Positions 11,780-25,134 of a stretch of 64,000 bases of DNA are shown here, piece by piece; within the stretch, counting starts at the first letter, position 1, and each line of letters opens with the position of its first letter. The notes under the pieces were generated by a model. The model was not told the DNA's origin and made no database searches. It saw only the letters and a program-made list of their open reading frames with translations. The translations under genes and the position numbers were made by a program. This DNA comes from Norana najaformis (taxonomy: Eukaryota; Annelida; Clitellata; Crassiclitellata; Hormogastridae), in the NCBI GenBank assembly GCA_964023275.1, contig OZ029916.1:19934064-19998063 (forward strand). Direction: 5' to 3'.

Positions 11780-14700
11780 TCATATCACAAAGAACAGAAT
11801 GATGATGATAACCATAACTAGCAGAAGGACCCCAATTGCAATCCACTGCCTCCGATCTAAAAAACAAAGTTCACACATCAGCATTGAAAGCTTTGCTAAT
11901 TATTCAAACAATATCCATAATGCCAAGATTTACAGTATTAGAACTGCTAATTATATGTCCAACATAAAGTAACAAAGACTAAAACAGGTGCGAAGAAGGT
12001 GCCCAATGAACTTGAAAAAATACCAGAGAATTGAGACTCTTTATTGCATCAATCACAATCCAGTTGCTGACATCAGGAACAGATGATGATTATGTTGTGC
12101 TCATTCCTCACTGGGCAGATCTGCATTAAATGCTGTGGCTTGCTTGGTTGGTGGTATACCTAGTTTTGGGCATATCTGGCTTCAAGCAGAAGATACTTCA
12201 CTAGTAACCAGTGCAAAATGGTATTGAGTTTATGACCTTATTGCCTATGCACAACTGTCCTGCCTGCAGGCTGTGCTTCATCTTATCTCAGACAGCTACA
12301 TGTCTTGGTCTCATCCATTCCTGGCCACAGATCCCTTTGCTGCTCAAAGTAACCTATTCGTCCTGCCAGCCGGAATTTCCACAGTCCAGCATTGAAGCTT
12401 TGCTGTGTCAGTTCACCTTTCTGGAATAGGCTGCCTAGTAACCAATAACATGAACTCCTTGGTCCTTTGCCTCCTTTCCGTAAGCGCTTGAAACCATTCT
12501 GTTTAACTGTGGTCTTGGGTTTCTCAGGCCAGAAGCAACTCTCAGGAATTTGAATACAAATTTGTGCTATGATTACAATTATAATACATATCACTTTTCA
12601 AACTCTTCAATTTCACTTCATTTTATGAATATTATTGATGAACAACAACACTTTTCTTCCTCACATAAACCACCAGATGTTCTAACTGAATCCAATAATA
12701 ATACCAGAAGCTTCTATCACTTGTCACCTGAACACAATTTTATTATGTTTCTGCATCAATAGCTATCTCAATTAACAGGTGGCGTCAGTTATGGGGAATC
12801 CAGTTAATCGGTGGCATCAGTTATGGGGAATCCAGTTTTATTTTGAGTATGATACATTTATCCCACTTAACTTTATAGAAATTGTAATATATTATTGTTT
12901 GAGACTTTTGGATCACTTAAAATATGTAACATGATGAGTAGGACAATAAGAATGATGATAATCATGATGTTGATGATTTGTGCAATAAGTGAGATTAAGA
13001 ATTATTATTTCAATACAGTGCATGAGAAAGGCAACAAACGTGAACACTTACCATTTGACATGTGTAGAACTTTGGCCATTTTTTTCATGACATGATCCAG
13101 TCTACCGTCAGTTACATCCATTTCTCGTGCAAAATCATCCAGCATTCTACAGTTAATGAAATAAGGAATAATATACATTAACCGTTTAACGCACCCCTTC
13201 CACTGATAACAAATGGTATTTGAAAAGGACATTTTCTGGTAGCATGCAAATGTTAGGCGTCAAGCTGTCAGAACCGTGCTTAACCGAGTCTCTTGCTATT
13301 GATGTATACTGGAATTTCTTAGCATTTATGTATTAGTATGACCTATTTGGGTCTGCATGCATGTATGCATTTCAGCAAAGAAAACAGAGCACTGCTTCAT
13401 CTGCAGCAATTCATAAATTGTCCGTCAATACTTACCTGCTGCACAACGCTGCAACACTAACTGCCCAGTATTGGTCTTGTCTCCAGGCTGTGTGTAACCC
13501 AAAGTTCAGTGGTCGAAGATCAGCCTCCACCTTCCATGTCCATTTGTGCATGGAGCCGTCTGACTGGTCTCTTAAAGCTCCAAGGGAGCCGAAAATCAAG
13601 GCTCACAGTGACCTTGCATGGTCCTGCCTGCTACTACTGAACCATGCAAAGTGTCCAAACAAGCATTAATCCCAAGTAATTCTTGCAGGTTTTAAGAAGG
13701 CACAAATAATAAAAGATAAAAAGAGATGCTGTTATAACAGATGAAGAAAGTGAAGACCCCGCATAAGACTTACCACAAGCCCTTGCAGAAATGTTTTAAA
13801 GTGATACCAAAGACAAGGACTTTGATGGCATTTCAAATATGACCAAAAACGAATGAACACTTTAAAAATTTAATCGATTTATTTGTTACAAAAATGTTGT
13901 AAACTCTGGACTAATTAAGACACTTATTTGTATAATAGTTAACAGTGCCTTCTGTCCTTCAATACAGCATCTTTGGATGCCTTCAGCTGGTGCTAGGGTC
14001 TATGTATAGGATCAAGTAATTACTATTATCAAATCACAACAAACAATAAATCTTGGAAGATGGAAATATCTGATTTCAAAAGTGCAAAAATAATTTCATT
14101 TTTAAAAAGTTATTTTTGAGCAGTTATTTGCTAATCATGGCTATGTGTTTATGGCCAATGTTAGCCATCGCAATTATATGTGTTCTGATCTGAAATCTGT
14201 GACCAGATGCATCCTGCATGCCAATGCAAACTATGTATTGACTTAAAAAATTTTGTGCTGTTTTGTGTCGCTGCATCTTATAGTAAGGAGCGATTTATAG
14301 AACAAAAAATATGGTATCCACAATATGTCTCACCAATACCAGCAATCACAAAAAAGAGGAAACAGAAAAGGAAAAGCAAATGCCTTACAGGTACTGCCAA
14401 TTCATGTGCAAATGAGATACATTAACAAGTGAGACATCATGAACAAAGATTACTTACTAGCTAGTCCATGCACTGTGAATAAACAATTTCCATGTGTTAA
14501 ATAGGTAGCCTTGGGATGCAAGTCTGTACCTTGTGTTCAGTGAATGCTTGCCTAATGGGACAAGTGTTACCAGACTTTCCACTGTATCATTAAACTGTCT
14601 GTTATTTTTTACTAAGTATGTTACTTATTTAACACATGTGTGGTGCTCAAACGCTGCTCTCTGAAAGATCTAGAACAATGCAAATTAGTCCAATAATCAA

Positions 14701-17700
14701 CAATATCACCAAAGTTTTCACACTGAATCCAACAATGACTGAATCCTACAAAGATGCACTACACTACAATTAGACAGGCAAAAGTGAAACAGAACAATTC
14801 AGTTTAAGCTAGAAGACGCCAAAAACTTCTTTTGCATTAGAATGTGGAGATAAAAGAAAAGAGCATTTCTAATATCAGATGGCACAGTGCCATAGTTCAC
14901 TGCATAAAATTAGTTCAGCAATTAGGAGTTCAAATTAAAATAAGTGGTGCACAAACTTTGCTAACATCTGACATAAAAACAACACAGTAACAGTCAAAGG
15001 GAGAACAATATTTTAGCAACAAATGGCTTCACAGTGACCCCGATAATTGAAACAACAATGGCATAAATACATTTATTTGGATTTAACTCACACTGATTGT
15101 TCATCCAATTCATTTCCAATCTGGTGTGACATATCTTTAAGAACACGTACACTTGATCCAATCTTGTCCAGCTGATCATCTTGTGTTTTTATCATCAGCT
15201 GCAATAACATCAACAACATGAGCATAGCAAAGCGATGGACAGTGTTACCCTTGATAATTAGGCACCCCATTAATGGTATTCCTTTACAAAAATGGCTGAA
15301 ATTAATTAAATGGCCATAATCTAAACATGGTCCAGTGGCCCCAAAAATAAGGTTCTCAGTGCACAGCAACAGCACTGCAGGCGTTCTTATGTACTTCAGA
15401 ATAATTGCTAGCACCAAATTATACTCTCTGTTGACAGACACAATTGGGTGTAAACAGTGACCCCTTTGCCTCATAACCCCTAGCCAGACAACCTCTTCAT
15501 CTGACACTACTGGGATAGGTGTGATCCATTTTCCTTCTCTCCAGATTGGGTCACTCGTCTTACCACTCAAGATACCACTCTGGCAATGAAAATGGGTCTT
15601 GCAAGGTACGTCACTGTCTCACTGACATACGCACTTTTTTGCATCCAGATCTCTCATTCTCTTACTGACATGGACATGTCACTGGCAACCTATCCAAAGA
15701 ACACACCTCTTTTACACTTGAAGGACTTTGCACGATTTGTGCCACTATTGTTGTAATGCTGTTCTTTACAGCTTTTGTGAGGTACTTAAAATGCATTATA
15801 TTAAGTGTTCTGATAAATACATAAATACATACATAGAGGCAGATTAGTTCTCCTTGCAGAAATTTTATTAGCTTTCATGGATAATTCCTACTGCTTCACC
15901 AGAAACAGTTCAAGAAATATATTTAGTTTTTCCTAAACATCATCATCAGATAATCAAGTTTCCATGCCTTTGAGGTCCTTAAAAGGCACCTTAAATATTC
16001 AGAGACCTACATATGCACATACACGATTAAGACACAATCCAGTGCAACTGAAATTACATTAATGAACACTATGAGATGGATGTTGCATAACATCACTGTT
16101 AAGATTTTATTCCCACCAAATCAATTAATTTTAAAAGAAAGTAGCTAAATGTTTAGCATGGAATCTAGTAAGGATGCACTGAGAGTGAACCAGAAAGTTG
16201 ATTATCCAAAGTTTCATCAGCAACAGCTGAAACAGTTGTTCCAAGTAAGCAGATGCATATGTTTCGTCTGCTGTATTATTCACTCATAAACTTCAAAACT
16301 GGGTAAACAATACACCACAAATTAAACAACCTCTTGTACTGTTAATCTCTCAAATAAATTCATTAGATAGATATCAAAATGGCAATAGATCTGCAATTGG
16401 CATTTAATCATATATGATAGAAACGTGACCATGAAATGTATCCAGTATGTAAATGAATTCTTGTCAAAAGCAATGCAACAAAACAGGCGTCACTGCTGTT
16501 TTGTTAATGTGCAGAACTACAAGCAGTGTATCAACGATCCGCGAGCTGCCCACTGCGGACAATTAATTAACCTAAATCTCGCTGCTTTACCTTCTAGATC
16601 GCATAGAGCTACCAGTAATTCTAACAGAAACATTGTTTTGATATATCCATATATATACATGTATATATATACGTGTATATGATACATAAATGCATATAAA
16701 ATTATAATATAGAAGTATTTTATATATTTAAATGTGTTTATGTGTGATACTGAGCACTACTTTCTTTTACCTTTTGTCGACCGTGAGCATCTTCAATGAA
16801 ACGATCATTGTAACTATCCACTTCAGAATCTAATAGTGTGTATTTGTTCTGTCTGTCATTTCCAAATCCTTTTAACAAAGCCTGCAAACATGACAGAAGT
16901 ATTTGTTTCAATTGCAATTCAGTAGTCAGTTATTCTATATGCACAAAACTCCTCTTTCAACCACTTTAAATGCTACGTTACTGCATTTCAAATATCCAGT
17001 AATGGGTGTTTTTTAAACAAATAGAAAATTTTTTTAAATTAACAAATTAATATTTCAAATATAAACACATAAAAATTTAAAGAACAGATACAAAATGCCC
17101 TAAATGCAATATTTTACATAAACCCAATTCTGAAACACTGCCATTTCTACAGTGTGTTACCAGCCACCTTTTCCAGCCATCTATGTCCAGAACTTGTTTC
17201 CAGTATATGTAAACAAAATTTTCTATGACAATTCAATGTATAACAAATTGGCATGGAAACTTTGCAGAGGACAATTTGTTGCAAGAACAATTCATTGCAT
17301 GGGCAATTCTCCAAATGATATTTTGTCATATGGCAATTTAAAAGCAGTGTATAAAAAAGTAGATGCATTTTGACACGGAGTAGAACCAGTCGCATCAACA
17401 ACACTTATAGGCCTCTGTAACTGTAACTCTGTAACTAGTATGAAATGAGGATGTTAGATCCCAAAGATTAAAGTTTCTCAGTGCAGACACTAATCTGAAT
17501 ATCTTAGGGTAAACAAAAAGAAAATGAGCACCTTCTCCACACTGTGCTAAAGTATATGACAGACTGGTCATGTTCTAATTTCCTGATCAGTAAAACATTG
17601 CTCAGGACAAAAATAAACTCACCTGTCGAACACCGTTTTCCTCTTTATGTGACGATGATGATGGAGGATTTTTGTAGGTCCTTGATACATGATCTTTTAT

Positions 17701-20700
17701 GCTCTGCAAAAAACAAATATTACTATAATTATATTGTACCAAATTACAGACATCACATTAACATTGTCCTTACAAATTTTATTATTTATACAATTAAAGG
17801 CTTATACACGTAGGTGTGTATATGTATCATGTAATGTAATGTAATCAAAAATTTATAAAGCGCCACTTCGAGGTAAACTCCTCAGAGGCGCTCCCGGCCC
17901 TACAATACAGAAGAACTGGGAAATAAGAAGGTCTTCAAGCGCTTGCGGAAAAGAGGGGGAGATAGACTAAGAAGTTCCTGGCGTAGGCCATTAGGAAGCC
18001 CATTCCAAAAAAGAGGGACCAACCACAGCAAAACTTCTGCGCTGGGCCGTTGCTGTTCGAACCTATGGGGCAAGCAAGTCACCCCGTACCGCCAAACGAA
18101 GTAGTCTATGGCCCGGAATGGAGGAGGCCAAAACACAAAGTTCTCTAAGATAAAATGGGGCGCAACCTAAGAGGCAATTACGTACAAGAACTAGGATTTT
18201 AAATTTTATACGCTCTTGGATAGGCAGCCAGTGAAGCTCCTCTGAAATGTAAGCAGAGATGTGGCCAAACTTAGGGATACCTCCGATCAGACGAGCAGCC
18301 GTGGTGCAAGACAGATTGTAGTTGCGAGATGCAGGAGAGACTCAAGCCAGCAAAGACAGCATGGCCATAGACAATCCTGGAACAAATAAACGCATGGACC
18401 AGAATGGTAGCAGCCTGGGTCGTAAGAGAGTGGTGGATAGTGCGCAGTTGACGCAGATGGTAGAAACACGTTTGACAGACATTATTCACATGCTCCTTCA
18501 GAGTAAGTTCCTGATCCAAAATTACTCCTAGATCACGGACTGAGGAAGAGAAGGAGATATCCGGGAAGAGCCTAAGTAATCTGGCCAGATCAATCTTAGA
18601 AAGCTGGGTGCGACAGCCAAACCAGATAAACTGGGTCTTACCAGGGTTCAGGCGCAGACGGTTTGAGTTCAACCAGACCTCAAGTGCTTCTGATGCCCGA
18701 AGCATCTGATGAACTAAGGCGACAGATTCACCCACTGGGCCATGAATATATGCCTGGGTGTCATCAGCATACTGGTGAGACACTACCCTGGTTGGAGACA
18801 GAATAAAGCTCAGGTCAGCTGTGTATAGAATAAAAAGTAAGGGAGCTAAGACAAAGCCCTGAGGGAGACCCAAGGAGACCGAGGACCAATCAGAACGTGT
18901 TGAATCAAAGATCACAGATTGAGAGCGGCCAGACAGGAATGAACGGAGCCATAAAAGAGCAGGGCCGACAAGTCCAAAGGACATTTCCAGCCACCCCAGA
19001 AGGATACTGTGGTCGAAAGTGTCAAAAGCTGCACTAATGTCGAAAAGCGTAAGAAGGGTAATGTGCCCCCCCCCCATTGCCAGCGAATGATAAGAGTACA
19101 AAAGGCCACATAAAATGTAAGCTATTATTTCATGATATGTCAAAATATTAAGTATTCATTGTATAAACAGCACCAAGCTGCCATACATGAAGAAACCACT
19201 GATTTTCAGCCAAGGTAACACTGGCTTTCACAGACACCTTTCATTTCACTAAGCCCTTTCAGACATGCATAAATGTTGTGATGTCAAACACTGAAAATCA
19301 GGTCTCCAGGTCTTTTTTAATTGAGCTTTCATCACTGCTAATAGCAGTTATAATAAAACAAGAATGACACTTTGATAATTCAAGTTAAAACATACATGTT
19401 ACCATTTGCAGAAAACTTTAGAAATTATCACTCATGAATACACTAAACATCTTCAATCAATGGTTAGAATATTTTAAATTCTACAAAAATTGTATTTACA
19501 AGTAATGTAAAATTGCTAACCTTGACTGTGGCTTTAGTGCGATCGATAAATGACCGTCTTTCACTTATTTCATTAATATCAATTGAGAACTTTTGTGGAT
19601 TCTTCTCCACAATTCCTGTTTAACATGCAACATAAAATTACAGCATAAAATCAAGATCAAGAATGGGGAAAAGGAAGAAGATCAAGAACAGGGAAATAGC
19701 AATAAGATCAAGAACAGGAAAAAATGAACAAGATCAAAAACAGGGAAAAAGGAACAATATGAACAGGGGAAAAGGAACAATATGAACAGGGCAAAAGGAA
19801 CAACATCAAGAACAAGGAAAAAGAACAGGCAAATAGGAACAAGATCACGAACAGAAAAAAAGCAATAAGATCAAGAACAGAGAAAAAGAAACAAGATCAA
19901 GAACAGGGAAAAAAGGAGCAAGATCAAGAACAGGGAAAAAAGAAGCAAGATCAAGAACAGGGAAACAAGGAACAAAATCAAGAACAGGGAACAAAGGAAG
20001 GAACAAGGACAAAACCAGAGGAAAAGAAACAAGATTAAGACCAGGGAAATAAGGAAGAAGATCAAGACCAGGAAAAAAGGAACAAGATCAAGAACAGTGG
20101 GTCTTGACAAATGATTTAAATGTAGATAACAAGCTGGCAAGTTGGGCCTTTTGTGATTCCAAACACAACAGCAAAGACAAATAAAAACAAGACTACACAA
20201 CTTTCCAGAATCTAGGTTCTTGTAACAAGCCTGTATTAATAGAATGCAAGAGTTGATATGGATTATATGAAGGGACATCAGTATACGAAGATATGATGGG
20301 TGGCTGGTATTTAACATAAGACTGAGCAAAACACTGCTGCGTTGCATAACTGCAACACAGTGGCTTTCTGGTACTGTGCTTGTCTTATGATCTGACGATC
20401 ATGTGTTCAATTCTGTTCAGCAGATATGTGGGCAAATTACAAGTGCATGATATCCTTTGCAACAATGCAGTTTTATGCCTAATACTGTCACTGTGCAATA
20501 CTTTATTAAGTAAGTCTCTTAGGTCCCATAGTCGAACAGCAGGTGGGCAACCATTTTCCCAAGTCAATGGTTTTAAAATGTTCAAACGAAGCTGTGTTGA
20601 GGAACCTAGGACAAGTTCTCCCAGTGATTTCCTCTTTTTGAAAGCTACATCATCTGGTTATTTGCTTTTTGCAAGACAGTAAATGACAAATACTAACATG

Positions 20701-21372
20701 TACTAGCAACACAGCCAGAATCATCATCACTCCAGGTACACTAAATGAAAAATCTTACCTATAGTTTCCTCCAGATCTTCGAGATCCCATTCGATACTTC
20801 GTAGCCTGTTACGCAGTTCATTTGCTGTCCAATCATATTCTTCTTTGCTGCCACGTCCTGGCTGATCAGCTAGTTCACACCAACGACTATAGAGTGCTTT
20901 TGATGTCTCCATATTCTTTTGTACCTCCCTGTTGAAACAGATGGTCAGCAGATAATGCATCACACAAAACCAAATACTTAAATCATAGGTAAAACAAAAA
21001 TTGTTTACAGGTCACAATACTACACAGGTCCTGCAAGCTTTTCTGGGCTTACACAGTTGGTTGGGTTCTAAGGTGTTCTTCTGTCAGTTCTTTAATGTCA
21101 CTTTTAAAAAGTCTGAACACTCACCTGTTTCAACTTGCTTACCCACTGTAGCCTGACTTCTGCTTTCCCTGATCTACTAGAGTTTGACAAAAATCTTAAC
21201 ATCTAAAACACTGCAAATCTTATAATTACACCACTGTAAAAAACATAGCTAAAACGCGTTGTAAGATGTGAAGTTCTTAAAATTTATTTGCGGAAACGCC
21301 CAATAAATAAGTGAATGAGACAACACGAAATACCAACTCTCGGACAACGAAAAATGGATCGTCCGGTGCCAT
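11780..21372 (-). CDS. STX6: Syntaxin-6 homologue (t-SNARE), complete, 8 exons
   Basis: Syntaxin-6 is a tail-anchored Qc-SNARE for trans-Golgi/endosome membrane fusion. Minus-strand coding exons: 21372-21338, 20928-20759, 19615-19521, 17703-17623, 16881-16771, 15198-15092, 13146-13052 and 11856-11780. All internal borders have AG acceptors and GT donors, phases agree, and the sum is 771 bases: 256 residues plus TGA, against 255 in human. Residues 1-11 ([11 protein letters not shown]) match the family start. The N-terminal helical domain carries [19 protein letters not shown]. The SNARE motif spans about 170-231, with the zero-layer glutamine at about 198 (NELDEQS) and [12 protein letters not shown] downstream. 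DRRQW then leads into a C-terminal membrane anchor (about 237-256). The linker from RTKATVK to LLKGFG differs in detail from human. STX10 is the vertebrate sister gene, so 'STX6/10' is the cautious name. Start context is good (A at -3). Confidence 0.95.
12220..12540 (+). mobile_element. LINE pol C-terminal remnant in STX6 intron 7
   Basis: A broken plus-strand frame ends with FWNRLPSN and [10 protein letters not shown], the same C-terminal motif as LFWNGLPNG and [11 protein letters not shown] in the LINE at 17.9-18.1 kb. It is antisense to STX6 and lies wholly inside intron 7 (11,857-13,051). Confidence 0.55.
12772..12838. repeat. Two-copy tandem repeat, about 33 bp
   Basis: GGTGGC(A/G)TCAGTTATGGGG followed by AATCCAGTT occurs twice in tandem, in STX6 intron 7. 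The copies differ by about one base. Confidence 0.7.
17822..19143 (-). mobile_element. 5'-truncated CR1/L2-like LINE with reverse transcriptase, in STX6 intron 3
   Basis: The minus-strand frame 19143-18271 encodes a 290-residue stretch of non-LTR reverse transcriptase: [16 protein letters not shown] (motif A), [12 protein letters not shown] (motif B, with F replacing S in the usual QGS), YADDTQAY (motif C with both catalytic aspartates), [16 protein letters not shown] (motif D) and [10 protein letters not shown] second frame, 18136-17900, carries the C-terminal WNGLPNG...FRKRLK piece. A TAC/ATTAC repeat at 17,831-17,845 marks the probable 3' tail. It has the same orientation as STX6. The endonuclease domain is missing and the two pieces are separated by frameshifts, so it is not active. 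Confidence 0.88.
19640..20100. repeat. Minisatellite, about 23-27 bp units, in STX6 intron 2
   Basis: Around twenty imperfect copies of a purine-rich unit resembling AAGATCAAGAACAGGGAAAA, with variable A-runs and spacing. On the minus strand it gives a long open frame rich in Leu/Phe, which is a composition artefact. It lies between exons 3 and 2. Confidence 0.9.
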
Positions 21373-21735
21373 TCTCAAAGCCCGATATAGTCAACACAAA
21401 CGTCTTTAACGAAATCACTTAATTCGCTAAAAGTCAAAATAATCTTAAAACGAATTGTAAACAATGTCCGATCCCCTTAAAAAGTCACAGCTGACAATCA
21501 CTTTTATTTTCACCAGATGTCGCTAGCAATGTTATATTGAAGGATTACAGATACCCAGATTGTTAACCTTAGTTATGAAAGGCACTTGGAGGCTGCCCTC
21601 TCACAGTTCATGGCCCTATTTCGTTCTGCTTAAATGTAAAATGGAAAATGTACACGGTTTCATAAAGCGACCGTATGGCCTCGAAATGTTCATTTTTCAA
21701 TTAATTGATCGGGTAAACTGCAAATGTACACTTAG

Positions 21736-22950
21736 ATGAATGTTTTTTTATCTAATAAATCGTTGGATGCTCTGATTGAGTCTGTCAATAACGAACTTTT
21801 ATCAGTTGCTGACTGGTTTCGTGCTAATAGGCTATCCTTGAATTTACATAAGACTAATTTTATATTATTTAGATCGCATCGGAAGGTTCTTTGTAAATCA
21901 GCTATTAATATTTTTATCGATAGCCAACTGATTACTCATGTGAATTCATATAAATTTCTTGGAGTTTATATAGGGCCTACTGACTCTCATTTAATGTGGA
22001 AAGAGCATATATCGCATATATCAAGTAAAATTGCTAAATGTTCTGGTATATTGTCACGCATTCGCTATATCCTACCTCAACAGATCTTAATTAATTTGTA
22101 CTGTTCATTGATTTATCCTTACTTATCCTACTGTAACCTTTTATGGGCCTCTAATTATCCTTCGCGTATGAAATGTTTATCTGTTTTGCAGCGCCGTGTT
22201 CTTAGAATTATTACAAAAACTTTCCAAGCGAACGATATTGAACCCTGTTTTGTCAATCTAAATATTTAAAAAATTAATTCCATTAATAAGTTTCAGATCT
22301 CTGTGTTTATGTATCAATATCAACATAAATTATTGCCATCGAAGTTTGATGGCTACTTCAACATAATCGTTCATCATTCATATTTTACTAGGACTCACGG
22401 TAATTATTATGCCAGTTTTGCTCGCACCAACATTCGATTATTCAATAATAATGTTCTGGCCCTTCAATTTGGAACGCTTTACCAATGAGCATTCGTATGT
22501 TGTCAAGTTTGAAATTGTTCAAAAGGCAGATGCGTCACTATTCGTGCCATCGGTTGATGCCTTGTGCATTAGACACTGGCGCATTAGAAGTTGCTAATTA
22601 TTATTTAATAACATCTGTTTGACTGCTAACTGAATTGTTCATACAAACCATTAGTTTTTTTGCTTCCTTTTTTCTGAGTGTTTTTTTCTATAGGACTGTG
22701 TAATGCATCGGACTTCTACATAGTTTTATTTTTAGTTTCATTTGTGTACGGATTGTACATAACTTATTTAGTTTGCTTACATAATGATACTTGCTTTGTT
22801 TACATTTCGATTGCCATCTTACGTCACTGATGTTAATAGGTGACCCTATTTAAGCGGGACCCTGGTCCCTTCTGGGTTTGCCTTTTGTATCCCGGCAAAC
22901 TGTATGTTTTATGTGTAACCTGATATGTTGAAGTCTATAGATTACGATTA
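21736..22950 (+). mobile_element. 5'-truncated LINE, pol C-terminus and 3' UTR
   Basis: The frame 21,736-22,488 encodes the C-terminal part of a non-LTR reverse transcriptase: VADWFRANRLSLNLHKTNF (motif D), YKFLGVYI, then LSYCNLLWASNYPSRM and VLQRRVLRII. An in-frame TAA at 22,267-22,269 interrupts it, after which the frame resumes with QISVFMYQYQHKLLPSKF and a terminal LFNNNVLALQF. A 3' UTR with TAAGCGGGACCCTGGTCCC and a GATTACGATTAC tail at about 22,943 follows. The element is cut at its 5' end, about 360 bases upstream of STX6 exon 1, so it sits close to the STX6 promoter region. Confidence 0.85.
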
Positions 22951-23999
22951 CAAAATACCTACTCATTTTGTCCCATATAGTCGAATAAGCCAAGCAAAAA
23001 GTACGTGATTCGATAGATCAGACTGCAAAAAACGTAGGCCTGCAAACATTTCTGTCTCGCCGCTCTTCTATAATATCACTAGCCCGAACTAGTGATTGGA
23101 AAAGCCTGGAATGTTATTTTTCCCCCTTATCTCCAATAAGCTTATCTGAGCAATCGTGATACCTGCTTTTACAGCCAAACTTGCACATTCATACGTTGGC
23201 CCTTATGCCATTTCTAATTTCTGTTAACTCTTTGGCAGCTATGTTGTTTTCACAAAATTTTGCCCTAAATAGTTTATGAATAAGTTTTCACTTAAAAAGC
23301 ACAACATAGACATATTATATATACCATCTGGATCCTTTTAAAATTCTTTGCAAGAATATGACACCCAGAAGTTCGTAATTGATCTTCTGCAGTGGTAAAA
23401 TACTATTCGGCCGAGTTTAGGAGCCGTTACTCCCTCTGAGTCCGCCAATGTGACCGGATTTTAATATGTATTGACTCTTCTTCCTTTTCGTCGTTCACCT
23501 GGATCGTTCCCTGTTTACTTAAAATCTAAAAACTGCTCTCCTTACTGTCCAATCTTGATTCCGGTCTTTCACTACAATAGAATGCATAGGCCTACTTTTC
23601 GCCTTAACACCCACTGGCTCTCAAAAGCTTTCTCACCAGATTTCTAACGGCAGTGAAATTGACCAAAAACAGTAGACAAACTGGTTGCTGCAGGTTCCAT
23701 TTGATTAAGCGACGATGAACAAGCTTTTCTGTGGGGCTAATAAGTGTTTGCGATTTATATTACATGAAATGGTCACATTGTATCACACCATTATCACCAC
23801 ATACATTAAACGACAGATGTGCTAAAATTATCATTTTCAATATTATCTTCAGTATAAATTATCGCGGTGAAGGTGGAGGTTAAAACCCAACGTATAGAGG
23901 TTTTGCCAATGCTCTTCGTACAACATGACCTATTGGTTCACAACACGTAGGTCTATTTAGAGTAACTCCTGTATGTAGATCAATCGCCAAAGCAACCGA
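22951..23999. other. Intergenic DNA, no gene seen
   Basis: No open frame above about 60 codons with recognisable content and no convincing repeat structure. Confidence 0.5.
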
Positions 24000-24290
24000 A
24001 CACAGCAATTTATGCATTGGCCTTTAACTTAAAACTGAAAACTTTCCTTTTTCACAGATCCTATCCTGACTCCCCATCTTCCTCTTATCCCTCTTTCCGC
24101 TCCATTCCCAAACATCACCCACCATAGCTGCCACGCTGTCTCTGCCTGACTCTTGGATCTTGACCTGGAACCGAACACTTTTGCCTATCAATTTTGTTTT
24201 GACTGAGCGCCTGTAAATAAGCTTGTTTCTGTGACGTAGCTTTCGTTGGGTGCAGTAAAAATCTCGAGATTACGATTACAGCCAGTTGTT
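24000..24290 (+). mobile_element. LINE 3' end (pol C-terminus and UTR with GATTACGATTAC tail)
   Basis: LKLKTFLFHRSYPDSPSSSY resembles the FKxKLKTFLF end of CR1/L2-like pol proteins. It is followed by a UTR with GGATCTTGACCTGGAACCGA and TTGGGTGCAGTAAAAATCTC, then GATTACGATTAC. The reverse complement of 61,549-61,690 is almost the same sequence, so both are copies of one family. Confidence 0.7.
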
Positions 24291-25134
24291 TTTACTGTCG
24301 CCGCCGACAAAAACACTGCATTAGGTCGCATTTTTAGCTGCGGATCCATTCGCATTTATTATGTCTACAAGTCAATCAAGTCTATATGCATTTCAGTTTT
24401 GTACAGCCACTAATCTCACGTCTACTAATGACCATTAGGCCTAGTTATTTTAATGACAGTTGTTAATTAAGCTAATATTACCAGGCAAGGCTTCAGACGA
24501 TCGATGCTGCTTTGTGCAATTATTGAACAAGACCACGCTAATTGGCACTCTGCCTTTGCACACAATCGGTCCATATACCGCACACATTATGAGTTATAGG
24601 CAATACGATACTTGATCTGGGTTCCAAATGGATTCGACCGACAACACAAATATTTGGCTGTACATTAACGCTTAGAGGTATGTTCGGTTGGCGTAATTGC
24701 CGCTATATTATTTCACTGACATACTGAAATCTACTGCTAACGGAATGAATATATTGTATGGTACACGATACATAACAAGGTACATTCACATATATAATAT
24801 ACACACAAGGAAAAACGGTTAGTCTGGACATGTACTGACATATAATTATGTTTTTGTAACGTTTCTTAGGCACACGAATATGATCTATACGTGAATATGC
24901 GTGCAAGCCAAACAATTAAAAGTGCCCGCGTTTATTAAGTTAGGTAAAGAGCTCACAACTAGACAACTTGTTCATTTATGACTCATCGGCTATGCCAATT
25001 AGTGTTCTAATGAGTGGTTCAGACTCCTGAAGAATACCTGCATTGAAATGTCGGGATGCTACAATTTAGGCCATACAGTATAAAGATTTGTTAACCAAGA
25101 AAGAATACGCTTCAATTATCGACACGAAAACGTT
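24291..25134. other. Upstream region of TRP-like copy 1
   Basis: AT-rich, with no coding frame I recognise. Only about the last 20-25 bases before the start codon (TATCGACACGAAAACGTT) resemble the DNA upstream of copy 2, so the promoters of the two genes appear unrelated. Confidence 0.5.

Noticed and set aside
15088-15570. 160-codon minus-strand frame taken as one exon
   Set aside because: Only its last 107 bases of coding content (15,198-15,092) match syntaxin-6; the rest lies upstream of a good acceptor and is intron.
19871-20347. Minus-strand 158-codon frame rich in Leu, Phe and Ser, looking like a membrane protein
   Set aside because: It is the reverse translation of the purine-rich minisatellite; the repeats explain it fully.
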